NCBI RefSeq assembly: GCF_017916425.1
Contig: NZ_JAFMSX010000002.1
Location: 800,413-864,412 of the forward strand
Length of the DNA: 64,000 nucleotides
Direction: 5' to 3'
DNA from: Nocardioides sp. SYSU D00065
GTDB taxonomy: Bacteria > Actinomycetota > Actinomycetes > Propionibacteriales > Nocardioidaceae
Numbering within the stretch: the first letter of the stretch is position 1; each line of letters opens with the position of its first letter. Positions 8,428 to 16,178 of this stretch are shown one piece after another. Under the pieces are notes generated by a model. The model saw only the letters and a list, made by a program, of their open reading frames with translations. It had not been told where the DNA came from and ran no database searches. A program made the position numbers and the translations under genes.

Positions 8428-9102
8428 ATGACTGAATCGCCCGACGAGGACTACCGCCGCGCCGCAGTCGACCTCCTCGGGGCGATCGCCTACGGCGAGC
8501 TCTCCGCGTTCGAGCGACTCGTCGAGGACGCCAAGATGGCGCCCGGCATCGACGACAGGATCGCGATCGGGGCGATGGCCGCCGCCGAGTTCGGCCACCT
8601 GCAGAAGCTGGTCGGACGGCTCGAGGGGCTCGGGGCCGACCCGGCCCAGGCGATGCAGGTCTTCCGGGACAGCTTCGACGCCTTCCACGCGCACACGGCA
8701 CCCTCCGACTACTACGAGGGGCTCATCAAGGCCTACGTCGGCGACGGGCTGGCCGCCGACTTCTACCGCGAGATCGCCGCCTACCTCGACCCGGAGACGC
8801 GCGAGGTGATCATCAGCTCGCTGGAGGACACCGGGCAGACCGCCTTCATCGTCGAGCGGGTCCGCGCCGGCATCGCCGAGGACCACCGGCTCGGGGGCCG
8901 GCTGGCGCTGTGGGGGCGCCGGCTGATGGGCGAGGCGCTGACCCAGGCCCAGCGGGTCGCGGGCGACCGCGAGTCGCTGACCGCCCTGTTGGCCGGGGGA
9001 GTGGACCGCCCGGGTCTCGACCTGGCTGCGCTGGGCCGGATGTTCACCCGGCTGACCGAGCTGCACGCGGCCCGGATGGACGCGCTGGGACTGGAGGCCT
9101 GA
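8428..9102 (+). CDS. Ferritin-like MiaE-type protein (putative tRNA-modifying diiron hydroxylase)
   Basis: A 224-residue all-helical protein. IAYGELSAFERLVEDA and MAAAEFGHLQKLVGRLEG contain the first Glu and the ExxH pair expected for a ferritin-like diiron site, and a second helix pair follows (DFYREIAAYLDPETREVI; LTQAQRVAGDRESL). It fits the actinobacterial MiaE-like family (Rv3210c in M. tuberculosis). True MiaE hydroxylates modified adenosine-37 of tRNA; whether this branch does so is not established. It ends just before a strong hairpin. Confidence 0.75.
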   Translation: MTESPDEDYRRAAVDLLGAIAYGELSAFERLVEDAKMAPGIDDRIAIGAMAAAEFGHLQKLVGRLEGLGADPAQAMQVFRDSFDAFHAHTAPSDYYEGLIKAYVGDGLAADFYREIAAYLDPETREVIISSLEDTGQTAFIVERVRAGIAEDHRLGGRLALWGRRLMGEALTQAQRVAGDRESLTALLAGGVDRPGLDLAALGRMFTRLTELHAARMDALGLEA

Positions 9103-9119
9103 GCCGGACCCCGCCTACG

Positions 9120-9157
9120 ACGAAGGACCCCGCACCGGTCGGTGCGAGGTCCTTCGT
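9120..9157. terminator. Strong bidirectional hairpin terminator
   Basis: ACGAAGGACC (9120-9129) pairs perfectly with GGTCCTTCGT (9148-9157), and inside it GCACC/GGTGC form a second stem. It separates two converging genes (stops at 9102 and 9176) and serves both. On the plus strand it ends in CTTCGTGCT with no long T-run. Confidence 0.75.
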
Positions 9158-9175
9158 GCTGGGGCTGCCGGGGCG

Positions 9176-9463
9176 TCAGGCCCTGGTGCGGCTGCCGTGG
9201 TTCCGGCCGGTCACGGTCGAGGCGATGACGACGAGCACGGCGGCGACGGCGATCTGCCAGACGTGGCGCCACCAGTCGATGCCGTTGGTCTGCGGGTCGA
9301 AGAACATCGAGTACAGCAACGTGCCGAGGAGCACGCCTCCGATGCCGCAGACGATCGTGAGCCAGAGCGGGATGTTGTCCTTGTCGCCCGGTGCGACCAA
9401 CTTGCCGAGGAGGCCGATGATGACACCTCCGATGAGGGCTACCAGGATGTCGGAGAGATCCAT
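9176..9463 (-). CDS. GlsB/YeaQ/YmgE-type small membrane protein
   Basis: A 95-residue membrane protein with three hydrophobic segments: ILVALIGGVIIGLLGKLVAP, LWLTIVCGIGGVLLGTLLYS and WQIAVAAVLVVIAS. The glycine-rich GGxxxGLLGKLVAPG pattern is the hallmark of the transglycosylase-associated/GlsB family, which is stress-linked and of unproven function. ATG 9463 with upstream GAAAGG is preferred to the longer frame from 9496. The C-terminus is short and basic. Confidence 0.75.
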   Translation of the reverse strand: MDLSDILVALIGGVIIGLLGKLVAPGDKDNIPLWLTIVCGIGGVLLGTLLYSMFFDPQTNGIDWWRHVWQIAVAAVLVVIASTVTGRNHGSRTRA

Positions 9464-9602
9464 TGTTGGGGACACCTTTCTGTCGGGAGCCGGCACGGTG
9501 TGCCGGCACCGTCATCATGTCGGTGGCCTGCTGCCGTAGCAATGCAGCGCCTCCGATGGGGTGAGCCCGTCGGGGTGAGGCGCACCGGAGCGGTGCGCCC
9601 GG

Positions 9603-9821
9603 TCAGCGGAAGCCGACCGTGCTCGCGGTCGGGGAGCCGAGCTCGACGTAGGCGATCTTGTCGGCCGGCACGACGACGGCCCGGCCCTTGGTGTCGGCGA
9701 GGCGCAGCAGTCCGCTCGAGGACAGCGCCTCGGCGAAGTGCGCCTCGATGTCCTCGGGCGTGCTGTCGGTGTCGAGCACCAGCTCGCGCTGGGCGTTCTG
9801 CACGCCGATCTTGACCTCCAC
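9603..9821 (-). CDS. DUF3107 family protein
   Basis: A 72-residue protein. MEVKIGVQNAQRELVLDTDS begins a small beta-rich fold, followed by the helix TPEDIEAHFAEALSSSGLL and the strands LADTKGRAVVVPADKIAYVE. It matches the actinobacterial DUF3107 family (TB9.4/Rv3208A), of unknown function. It lies 99 bases behind the TetR gene on the same strand, as in M. tuberculosis. Confidence 0.85.
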   Translation of the reverse strand: MEVKIGVQNAQRELVLDTDSTPEDIEAHFAEALSSSGLLRLADTKGRAVVVPADKIAYVELGSPTASTVGFR

Positions 9822-9920
9822 GTGTTGCTCCTTGCAGCTCGGTGTTCTCGGTGTCCGGGGGGTGTCCGGGGTGATGAGTCGATGGTGCCGGGTGGGTGGT
9901 CGCCGACCGTTCGTCGCCCG

Positions 9921-10571
9921 TCAGTGGTCGTCGGACCGGGGGTAGCCCCGGATGCCGCGCCAGGCGAGGCCGGCGATCAGCGCGGCGGCGTCGTCCTGGG
10001 GGATCGAGCCACCACCCGCGAGCCAGAACCGGGCGGAGACCTGCGCCATTCCCACCAGCGACACCGCCAGCAGCTCGGAGGCCTCGTCGGGCAGTCCGGT
10101 GTCGGTGCGGATCACGTCGGCGATCATCGAGGCGCACTCCGTGGTGACCCGGTCCACGCGCTCGCGCACGTGCGGCTCGCTGGTGAGATCGGACTCGAAG
10201 ACGAGCCGGAACGCGCCCTCCTCGGAGGCCACGTAGCTGTAGAACACCTTCATCGTCGCCGCCACCCGGTCCTTGTTGTCCGTGGTGGAGGCGAGCGCCT
10301 CGCGGCAGTTGTCGATGATCATGTCGCACGAGGAGTCCAGCAGCGCGAGGTACAGGTCGAGCTTGCCGGGGAAGTGCTGGTAGAGCACCGGCTTGGACAC
10401 GCCCGCGCGATCGGCGATGTCGTCCATCGCGGCGGCGTGGTAGCCCTGCGCCACGAAGACCTCGAGCGCCGACTCGAGCAGCTGGACGCGCCGCTCGCGC
10501 CTCGGCATCCGGCCGCCGCGCGGTCGCAGGGACGTGCCGCCGGACGTCGTGTCGGTGCTGCCTGCGGTCAC
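9921..10571 (-). CDS. TetR/AcrR family transcriptional regulator
   Basis: A 216-residue one-component repressor. The N-terminal HTH reads RRVQLLESALEVFVAQGYHA, then MDDIADRAGVSKPVLYQHFP, which matches the TetR signature; the remaining roughly 140 residues are the helical ligand/dimer domain. GTG 10571 is chosen because AGGAGG lies 6-7 bases upstream; the frame stays open further but without a ribosome site. It is the Rv3208 position in the conserved backbone and is divergent from moeZ. The ligand is unknown. Confidence 0.88.
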   Translation of the reverse strand: MTAGSTDTTSGGTSLRPRGGRMPRRERRVQLLESALEVFVAQGYHAAAMDDIADRAGVSKPVLYQHFPGKLDLYLALLDSSCDMIIDNCREALASTTDNKDRVAATMKVFYSYVASEEGAFRLVFESDLTSEPHVRERVDRVTTECASMIADVIRTDTGLPDEASELLAVSLVGMAQVSARFWLAGGGSIPQDDAAALIAGLAWRGIRGYPRSDDH

Positions 10572-10795
10572 GTCGTCCTCCTGGTGCTCTGGTACCCGGG
10601 AGGGGGGTACTCGCGGGTAGTGGAGCACGAGCCTATCCGGCCGCCCGGTGCCCCGCCGGTGCCCCGGTCGCCGGGAGTCCGGATGCCGGGACGTCGTACG
10701 AGCAGCGCGCGGGCGGGGCTGACCATGGTCGGGAACAGAGCCGGCGCCACGCCGGTTGAACCTGTTCACCGACGTCAGCCCCCCAAGGAGTCACC

Positions 10796-11995
10796 GTGTC
10801 GTTCGCCCCGCTCGTCGAGCCGGCCGCCGAGCTCACCACCGACGAGGTGCGCCGCTACAGCCGCCACCTGATCATCCCGGACGTGGGCATGGCCGGGCAG
10901 AAGCGGCTGAAGAACGCCCGCGTGCTGGTCATCGGCGCCGGCGGGCTCGGCTCCCCTGCGCTGCTCTACCTCGCCGCGGCGGGTGTCGGCACGATCGGCA
11001 TCGCCGAGTTCGACGAGGTCGACGAGTCCAACCTGCAGCGCCAGGTCATCCACGGCATGTCCGACATCGGCCGGCCCAAGGCGGAGTCGGCCCGCGAGTC
11101 GATCGCCGAGGTCAACCCGCTGGTCGACGTGGTCGTGCACGGCGAGCGCCTCGACAACGACAACGTCATGGAGGTGTTCGAGGGCTACGACCTGATCGTC
11201 GACGGCACCGACAACTTCGCGACGCGCTACATGGTCAACGACGCCGCGTACTTCTTGAAGATCCCCTACGTCTGGGGCTCGATCTACCGCTTCGACGGCC
11301 AGGCGTCCGTCTTCGCGCCGTCGCTGGCCGACGACGCCCCCTGCTACCGCTGCCTCTACCCCGAGCCGCCGCCGCCGGGCATGGTCCCCAGCTGCGCCGA
11401 GGGCGGCGTGCTGGGCGTGTTGTGCGCGAGCATCGGCTCGATCCAGGTCAACGAGGCGATCAAGCTGCTCACCGGGATCGGCGACCCCGCCATCGGCAAG
11501 CTGGTGATCTACGACGCCCTCGAGCTGGAGTGGCGCAAGCTCAAGGTCCGCAAGGACCCGAACTGCGCGCTGTGCGGGGAGAACGCCACCGTCACCGGTC
11601 TCATCGACTACGACGCGTTCTGCGGCGCCGTGTCCGACGAGGCCGCGGAGGCTGCCGCCGGCTCCACGATCTCGGTCACCCAGCTCGAGCAGATGCTCAA
11701 GGAGCGCGAGGCCGGGGAGCGCGACTTCACCCTGATCGACGTCCGCGAGCCCAACGAGTTCGAGATCAACCGCATCCCGGGCTCGGTGCTGGTGCCCAAG
11801 GGGGAGTTCCTCAACGGCAACGCCCTCGGCGACCTGCCCAGCGACAAGCCGGTCGTGCTGCACTGCAAGTCCGGGGTCCGCTCCGCGGAGGTGCTCGCGA
11901 TCGTCAAGGGCGCGGGCTACGCCGACGCGGTGCACGTGGGCGGCGGCGTCGTGGCCTGGGTGAGCCAGATCGACCCCAGCCAGCCGGCGTACTGA
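10796..11995 (+). CDS. moeZ: MoeZ-type adenylyltransferase/sulfurtransferase
   Basis: A 399-residue fusion. The N-terminal E1-like ThiF/MoeB domain (residues 15-255) has VLVIGAGGLGSPALLYLAAA for ATP and conserved Arg/Asp residues. CYRC (about 183-186) pairs with CALC (about 258-261) as the zinc site. The C-terminal rhodanese domain (about 295-395) carries the persulfide loop VLHCKSGVRSAE. It adenylates the C-terminus of small sulfur carriers (MoaD, ThiS or CysO type) and passes sulfur to them for molybdopterin, thiamine or cysteine synthesis. A CAAGGAG site precedes GTG 10796. moaE lies 28 kb downstream in this window. Confidence 0.93.
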   Translation: MSFAPLVEPAAELTTDEVRRYSRHLIIPDVGMAGQKRLKNARVLVIGAGGLGSPALLYLAAAGVGTIGIAEFDEVDESNLQRQVIHGMSDIGRPKAESARESIAEVNPLVDVVVHGERLDNDNVMEVFEGYDLIVDGTDNFATRYMVNDAAYFLKIPYVWGSIYRFDGQASVFAPSLADDAPCYRCLYPEPPPPGMVPSCAEGGVLGVLCASIGSIQVNEAIKLLTGIGDPAIGKLVIYDALELEWRKLKVRKDPNCALCGENATVTGLIDYDAFCGAVSDEAAEAAAGSTISVTQLEQMLKEREAGERDFTLIDVREPNEFEINRIPGSVLVPKGEFLNGNALGDLPSDKPVVLHCKSGVRSAEVLAIVKGAGYADAVHVGGGVVAWVSQIDPSQPAY

Positions 11996-12017
11996 TCGGC
12001 CACCGGCCGGGGCGCTC

Positions 12018-12350
12018 GTGACCACCGCGGAGGAGCGCGAGCTGTACGTCGAGCTGGTGCTGCAGGCGGCTGAGTCGGTGCCGCGCGGGCGCGCGACGAC
12101 GTACGGCGCGATCGCCGAGGTGGTCGGTCGCCGGCTCGGCCGCGGCGGGCCCCGCCTGGTCGGGTCGGTGCTCGCGCGCCACGGCGGCGCGGTGCCGTGG
12201 TGGCGGGTGGTCCGCGCCGACGGGTCGCTGCCGCCCTCCCACGACGCCGAGGCGCGCCAGGCGTACCTCGAGGAGGGCACCCCGCTGCGCCCCGGCGGCA
12301 CCGTGGACCTGGGACGCGCCTTCTGGCAGCCGACGCTGCAGGCACAATGA
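12018..12350 (+). CDS. Alkyltransferase-like (ATL) DNA repair protein of the MGMT family
   Basis: A 110-residue protein consisting only of the MGMT DNA-binding domain. GRATTYGAIAEVVGRR is the helix-turn-helix region. The active-site PCHRV of O6-methylguanine methyltransferases is replaced by PWWRVV, so the alkyl-acceptor cysteine is absent, as in ATL proteins that flag alkylated guanine for nucleotide excision repair. It begins 22 bases after moeZ on the same strand and probably shares its transcript. Confidence 0.88.
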   Translation: MTTAEERELYVELVLQAAESVPRGRATTYGAIAEVVGRRLGRGGPRLVGSVLARHGGAVPWWRVVRADGSLPPSHDAEARQAYLEEGTPLRPGGTVDLGRAFWQPTLQAQ

Positions 12351-12354
12351 CCGC

Positions 12355-13023
12355 ATGCTCTACACCGTCCTGCACAGCGTCGTGCCACCGTTGGCCCGCG
12401 CCGTGTGGCGCCCGACGGTGGAGGGCCTGCACCACGTCCCCGCCACCGGCCCGGTGATCGTGGCGAGCAACCACCTCTCGTTCGCCGACAGCGTCGTGAT
12501 CCCGGTGGTCGTGCCGCGCAAGGTGGTGTTCCTCGCCAAGTCCGACTACTTCACCGGCACCGGCGTCAAGGGCGCGCTCACGCGGGCGTGGTTCGAGGGG
12601 CTCGGCATGCTGCCCGTGGACCGTGACGACACGAGGGCGGCGATGGCGAGCCTCGACACCGCTCTGGAGGTGCTCGGCCGTGGCGAGGCGTTCGGGATCT
12701 ACCCCGAGGGCACTCGCTCGCGCGACGGCCGGCTCTACCGCGGCCGCACGGGGGTGGCGCACCTCGCGCTGACGGCCGGCTGCCCCGTCGTGCCGGTCGG
12801 CCTGCAGGGCACCGCCGAGCTCCAGCCGGTCGGGACGAACGTCCCGCGGCTGGCGAAGGTGACGGTGCGGTTCGGCGAGCCGATCACCGTGTCGGGCGAC
12901 TACGACGGGGTTCCCGCGGGGCGTGCGCGTCGCGACCTCACCGACCGGATCATGACGGCCATCGGGGCGCTGTCGGGCCAGGAGCAGGCGGGCGTCTACA
13001 ACGAGCGGCCGGTGGACGCGTAG
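12355..13023 (+). CDS. 1-acyl-sn-glycerol-3-phosphate acyltransferase (PlsC-like)
   Basis: A 222-residue acyltransferase. VASNHLSFADSVVIP supplies the HX4D catalytic motif, GMLPVDRDD the second block, YPEGTRSRDGRLYRGRTGVA the acyl-acceptor EGTRS motif and CPVVPVGLQG the fourth block. It transfers an acyl chain to a lysophospholipid or related acceptor at the membrane. ATG 12355 lies 4 bases after the ATL stop, so the two are co-transcribed. Confidence 0.9.
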   Translation: MLYTVLHSVVPPLARAVWRPTVEGLHHVPATGPVIVASNHLSFADSVVIPVVVPRKVVFLAKSDYFTGTGVKGALTRAWFEGLGMLPVDRDDTRAAMASLDTALEVLGRGEAFGIYPEGTRSRDGRLYRGRTGVAHLALTAGCPVVPVGLQGTAELQPVGTNVPRLAKVTVRFGEPITVSGDYDGVPAGRARRDLTDRIMTAIGALSGQEQAGVYNERPVDA

Positions 13024-13060
13024 CGGCCCGGCGCGGCGCCGTCCGGGTGCTCGGGTCGCG

Positions 13061-13555
13061 TCAGTCCCGCGACGCCTGCTCGCGCAGCCACTCCAGCAGG
13101 ACGGCGTTGATGCGAAGCCCGAGGTCGACCTGCGCGGCGAACGGCTCGTCCGGGTCGAGGTCGTCGCGTAGTGCCCGCAGCTCGGCCTCCTCCTGCTCGA
13201 CGTAGGCCACGTCCCGCTCGAACACGGCGCGCCGGTCCTCGGGACCGAGCAGCTGGCCGAGGAACAGTCGTACGGCGCCCTCGTTGCGCTGGCCGCGGTC
13301 GGGCGGGACCTCGACGAGCCACCGTCGCAGCTCGCTGTGTCCTGCGTCGGTGAGGGCGTAGGTCTTGCTCCCGCGGGGCCCCCGGCTGACGACCTCGGCC
13401 CACCCGAGCTCCTCCAGCTTCGCCAGCTCGGGATAGATCTGGCTGTGCTTGGCGTGCCAGGCCGAGCGCAGGGAGAGGTCGAACATGCGCGCCAGCTCGT
13501 AGCCGGTCGACGGCCTGCGAGCCAGCAGGCCCAGGACGGCGTGCCGCAGCGACAT
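13061..13555 (-). CDS. PadR family transcriptional regulator
   Basis: A 164-residue repressor. The winged helix (SLRHAVLGLLARRPSTGYEL, then HAKHSQIYPELAKLEELGW and RGPRGSKTYALTDAG) is typical of PadR, followed by a Vir-type C-terminal helical dimerisation domain. It is divergent from a DHA2 efflux pump; PadR proteins commonly repress a neighbouring transporter until an inducer binds. Two small palindromes in the 62-base spacer are candidate operators. Confidence 0.88.
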   Translation of the reverse strand: MSLRHAVLGLLARRPSTGYELARMFDLSLRSAWHAKHSQIYPELAKLEELGWAEVVSRGPRGSKTYALTDAGHSELRRWLVEVPPDRGQRNEGAVRLFLGQLLGPEDRRAVFERDVAYVEQEEAELRALRDDLDPDEPFAAQVDLGLRINAVLLEWLREQASRD

Positions 13556-13578
13556 GCGATCAGCCTACGCCACCTATA

Positions 13579-13607
13579 TCAATTGACCTGTAAGAAATGA
13601 CATGTCA
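13579..13607. promoter_or_regulatory. Candidate PadR operator region
   Basis: Two perfect palindromes, TCAATTGA (13579-13586) and TGACATGTCA (13598-13607), sit between the divergent PadR and MFS genes; the second ends 10 bases before the MFS ATG. Being unusually AT-rich for this genome, the stretch probably holds both promoters as well. Confidence 0.45.
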
Positions 13608-13617
13608 GATTCTTCCT

Positions 13618-15072
13618 ATGGATCTGACAACTCTCTCCGCCTCCCGGCGGATCCTGCTGTGGGCCGCGGTCGTCTCGGGCCTGCTGCTGGCCATGCTCGA
13701 CCAGACGATCGTCGGGACCGCCCTCCCGGAGATCGTCCAGGACCTGGGCGGGCCGGGCTGGTACGTCTGGGCATTCACGGCCTACCTCGTCCCGGCGACC
13801 GTCCTGCTTCCCGTGGCGGCGCGCCTGTCGGACCGGTACGGCCGACGGCACGTGCTGGTCGCGGGCATGGGGCTCTTCGTCACCGGCTCGGCGCTCTGCG
13901 CGGTGGCCGGCTCGATGCCGGTGCTGACGGCCGGCCGCGCGGTCCAGGGGGTCGGGGCCGCGGCGCTGGAGGCGTTGTCGTTCATCGTCGTCAGCGAGCT
14001 GTCGGGGGCCGGACGTCGCGCGACGGGCCAGGCGGCGCTCAGCGCCGTCATGGGGTTCAGCTTCGTCGCCGGTCCCCTCGTGGGGGGTCTGCTGACCGAC
14101 CACGTCGGCTGGCGGTGGGCGTTCCTGGTCAACGTCCCGATCGGCCTGGCCGGCATGGCGGTCCTCGTCCGCACGCTGCCGCGGCAGTTCGGCCGTCACG
14201 AGTCCCGGGAGACCCCTCTCGACCTGCTCGGCATCGCGACGCTCACGGTGTCGGTCGGGGCGCTGCTGCTCGGGCTCAACCGGCACCAGCAGCTCGGCAC
14301 CTGGGGCGACCCCGCCTCCGGAGGCGCGGTCGGCGTCGGCGTCCTGGGCCTCCTGGTGTTCCTCCAGGTCGAGCGACGCGCGGTCGCGCCCATCATCCCG
14401 CTCCGGCTGCTGCGCGACCGCGTCACCGGACGCATCCTGCTGGCCGGCGCCTTCGCGACCACCGGCCTGTACGGCGCGATCCTGCTGCTGCCTCGCTGGT
14501 ACCAGCTGGAGGAGGGCACGTCCTCGACCGGCTCCGGGCTCCGGCTCTACCCGCTGCTCATCGCGCTGCTGCTCGCCGTCAACATCGGCGCTGTCGCGGT
14601 GGTCCGCCGCCGCGACGTCCGCGGGCCGCTCCTGGTGGCGGGGGCGCTGGTGCTCGTCGGGTCCGCTGCGTTCGCGGCGCTCGACGAGTCGTCGCCGGGC
14701 TGGCACCCGCTGCTGGCCATGGCCGTGCTCGGGCTCGGGATGGGACCTGCCCTGTCCGGTCTCCAGATCGCGATCGGCCGCACCTCCGCGCCGGCCGACC
14801 TCGGTGCCGCGATGAGCGCCCTGCTCCTGGGACGGCAGGTCATCGGTGCCGTGGCCCTCGCCGCCGCCGAGGCGCTGCACCGCTCGGCCGCGATGGAGCA
14901 GGGGCCGACCGCGGCGACGGGTACGACGGTGGCCTGGGTCGCGGGCACCGGTGCCGTCGTCGCCGCCGTGGCGCTGCTGGGACTGCGCGGCAGGCTCCCG
15001 GAAGGCCCGGCCGCCCCCGCGCCCAGCGAGGTGACTGAGCCGCGAGGGGTCGCCAGCACGTCGGGCGCATGA
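13618..15072 (+). CDS. DHA2-type MFS multidrug efflux transporter
   Basis: A 484-residue membrane protein with about 14 hydrophobic segments. The first helix ends LAMLDQTIVGTALPEIVQ (motif D1 of the EmrB/QacA family), the loop between helices 2 and 3 has ARLSDRYGRRHVLVAG (motif A), and helix 5 has AVMGFSFVAGPLVGGLLTD (motif C, antiporter). It exports a drug or toxic metabolite by proton antiport. ATG 13618 is preferred to ATG 13597 because the latter lies at the palindromic operator. Regulation by the divergent PadR is likely. Confidence 0.9.
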   Translation: MDLTTLSASRRILLWAAVVSGLLLAMLDQTIVGTALPEIVQDLGGPGWYVWAFTAYLVPATVLLPVAARLSDRYGRRHVLVAGMGLFVTGSALCAVAGSMPVLTAGRAVQGVGAAALEALSFIVVSELSGAGRRATGQAALSAVMGFSFVAGPLVGGLLTDHVGWRWAFLVNVPIGLAGMAVLVRTLPRQFGRHESRETPLDLLGIATLTVSVGALLLGLNRHQQLGTWGDPASGGAVGVGVLGLLVFLQVERRAVAPIIPLRLLRDRVTGRILLAGAFATTGLYGAILLLPRWYQLEEGTSSTGSGLRLYPLLIALLLAVNIGAVAVVRRRDVRGPLLVAGALVLVGSAAFAALDESSPGWHPLLAMAVLGLGMGPALSGLQIAIGRTSAPADLGAAMSALLLGRQVIGAVALAAAEALHRSAAMEQGPTAATGTTVAWVAGTGAVVAAVALLGLRGRLPEGPAAPAPSEVTEPRGVASTSGA

Positions 15073-15091
15073 CCGACGGGGGAGCGGGGTC

Positions 15092-15907
15092 CTAGAGCAG
15101 CCGGCCGCAGGTGGGCCACGGCGACCGGCCGCGCCGCTGGTAGAGCAGCTTGGCGCGGTAGGTCTGCTCGCCGGCCGAGGCGGAGGTCGGCAGCCCGGAG
15201 CCGCCGACGCTGCGCCACGTGGACACGTCGAACTGGTAGAGCCCGTAGTAGCCGGCCGGGTTCACCGCGCGGGGGTTGCCGCCCGACTCGCAGTCGGCGA
15301 GGGCCGCCCAGTCGAGCCCGTCGGCGCCCGGCACCGAGTAGGGCCGGCGGCCGACGAGCACCCGGCGCGGGCGGGGCTCGCGGACCAGCGTGGTCCTCAC
15401 GACGCGGTACTTCACCGGCTCGCCGTTGTGGAGGGTGCGGACCGCCACCACCTCGCGGACCCCGGGCCGGCCCTCGCGCACCACCTTGCGGCGGCCAGGG
15501 GCGAGGTCGGTGGTCGGGATCTCATCGATCCCGGCGCGGACCCGGCGGTGCTTGGTCTTGCGCTGCTTGTCGACGGCGGTCAGGCGGACGACGTCGCCTT
15601 CGCGCAGGAGCTTGCGGCGCCCCGAGACCTCGCGGCCGTCGCGCACCACGTCGACCAGGTCGTTGCCGTCGACCCGGACGCCGTGGGTCTCCAGCAGCTT
15701 GGTGGGCCACGTGCGAGGCGCGGCCGTGGTCGCGACCGCGGGCTGGTCGGCCACGCGGAGCCGTACGTCGACGGGGTCGGCCGCCGTTCCGGCCGCACTG
15801 CCGGGCACCAGCGTCAGAGCGAGCGCGGTGGCGACGGCGCCGGCGGCGAGGTTGCGCGGGCGGAGGGGCCTGATCGGGGGCATGGTCGGTGTGGTGGTGG
15901 CACGCAC
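15092..15907 (-). CDS. Secreted resuscitation-promoting-factor-like transglycosylase (G5/DUF348 type)
   Basis: A 271-residue exported protein. A signal peptide (LAAGAVATALALTLVPGSAAG) is followed by ubiquitin-like DUF348 segments (about 45-125), a G5-like beta region (about 125-185) and a C-terminal Rpf catalytic domain. The last begins LDWAALADCESGGNPRAVNP, with the catalytic Glu in DCESGG, and ends in the second cysteine of CGRLL. This is the RpfB plan: cleavage of peptidoglycan to support growth and resuscitation. GTG 15907 has GAGGT about 8 bases upstream; ATG 15883 is an alternative. I looked for a c-di-AMP riboswitch in the leader and could not support one. Confidence 0.88.
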   Translation of the reverse strand: MRATTTPTMPPIRPLRPRNLAAGAVATALALTLVPGSAAGTAADPVDVRLRVADQPAVATTAAPRTWPTKLLETHGVRVDGNDLVDVVRDGREVSGRRKLLREGDVVRLTAVDKQRKTKHRRVRAGIDEIPTTDLAPGRRKVVREGRPGVREVVAVRTLHNGEPVKYRVVRTTLVREPRPRRVLVGRRPYSVPGADGLDWAALADCESGGNPRAVNPAGYYGLYQFDVSTWRSVGGSGLPTSASAGEQTYRAKLLYQRRGRSPWPTCGRLL

Positions 15908-16099
15908 GTGCTTCTGACCTCACGGTTGGGCGCCTCGGGGCGCTCGGACGCGACGCCGCCGGTTCGGGCGTCGAGGCCGCGGCGGGCACTCGCCTCACGA
16001 TGGGAGGCGCCTCGTCCGAGAGGGGCGCTGCCTGCGACCCCACCACGAGAACACGATCGCCGAGGCATGTCGAATCGAAGGTGCCCTCCGGTCGACCGA

Positions 16100-16113
16100 C
16101 ACCCCTCGGGGTG
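16100..16113. repeat. Short GC inverted repeat in the rpf/protease spacer
   Basis: CACCCC (16100-16105) and GGGGTG (16108-16113) form a perfect 6-bp inverted repeat with a 2-base centre. It lies 65 bases upstream of the protease start in a 271-base divergent spacer. It is a possible operator or leader hairpin; nothing else identifies it. Confidence 0.3.
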
Positions 16114-16178
16114 CAGCCGATCCGCCGCGGGAGGCTTACGGTTCAGGCTCCTGTTCACTGTGAGTTCTCGAGGATCAC

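Noticed and set aside
10757..10768. LexA box upstream of moeZ (GAACCTGTTC)
   Set aside because: The half-sites are separated by 2 bases, not 4, so it is not a LexA site.
15908..16178. c-di-AMP (ydaO-type) riboswitch upstream of the rpf-like gene
   Set aside because: Such elements precede rpf genes in actinobacteria, but the conserved core blocks could not be found on the minus strand.
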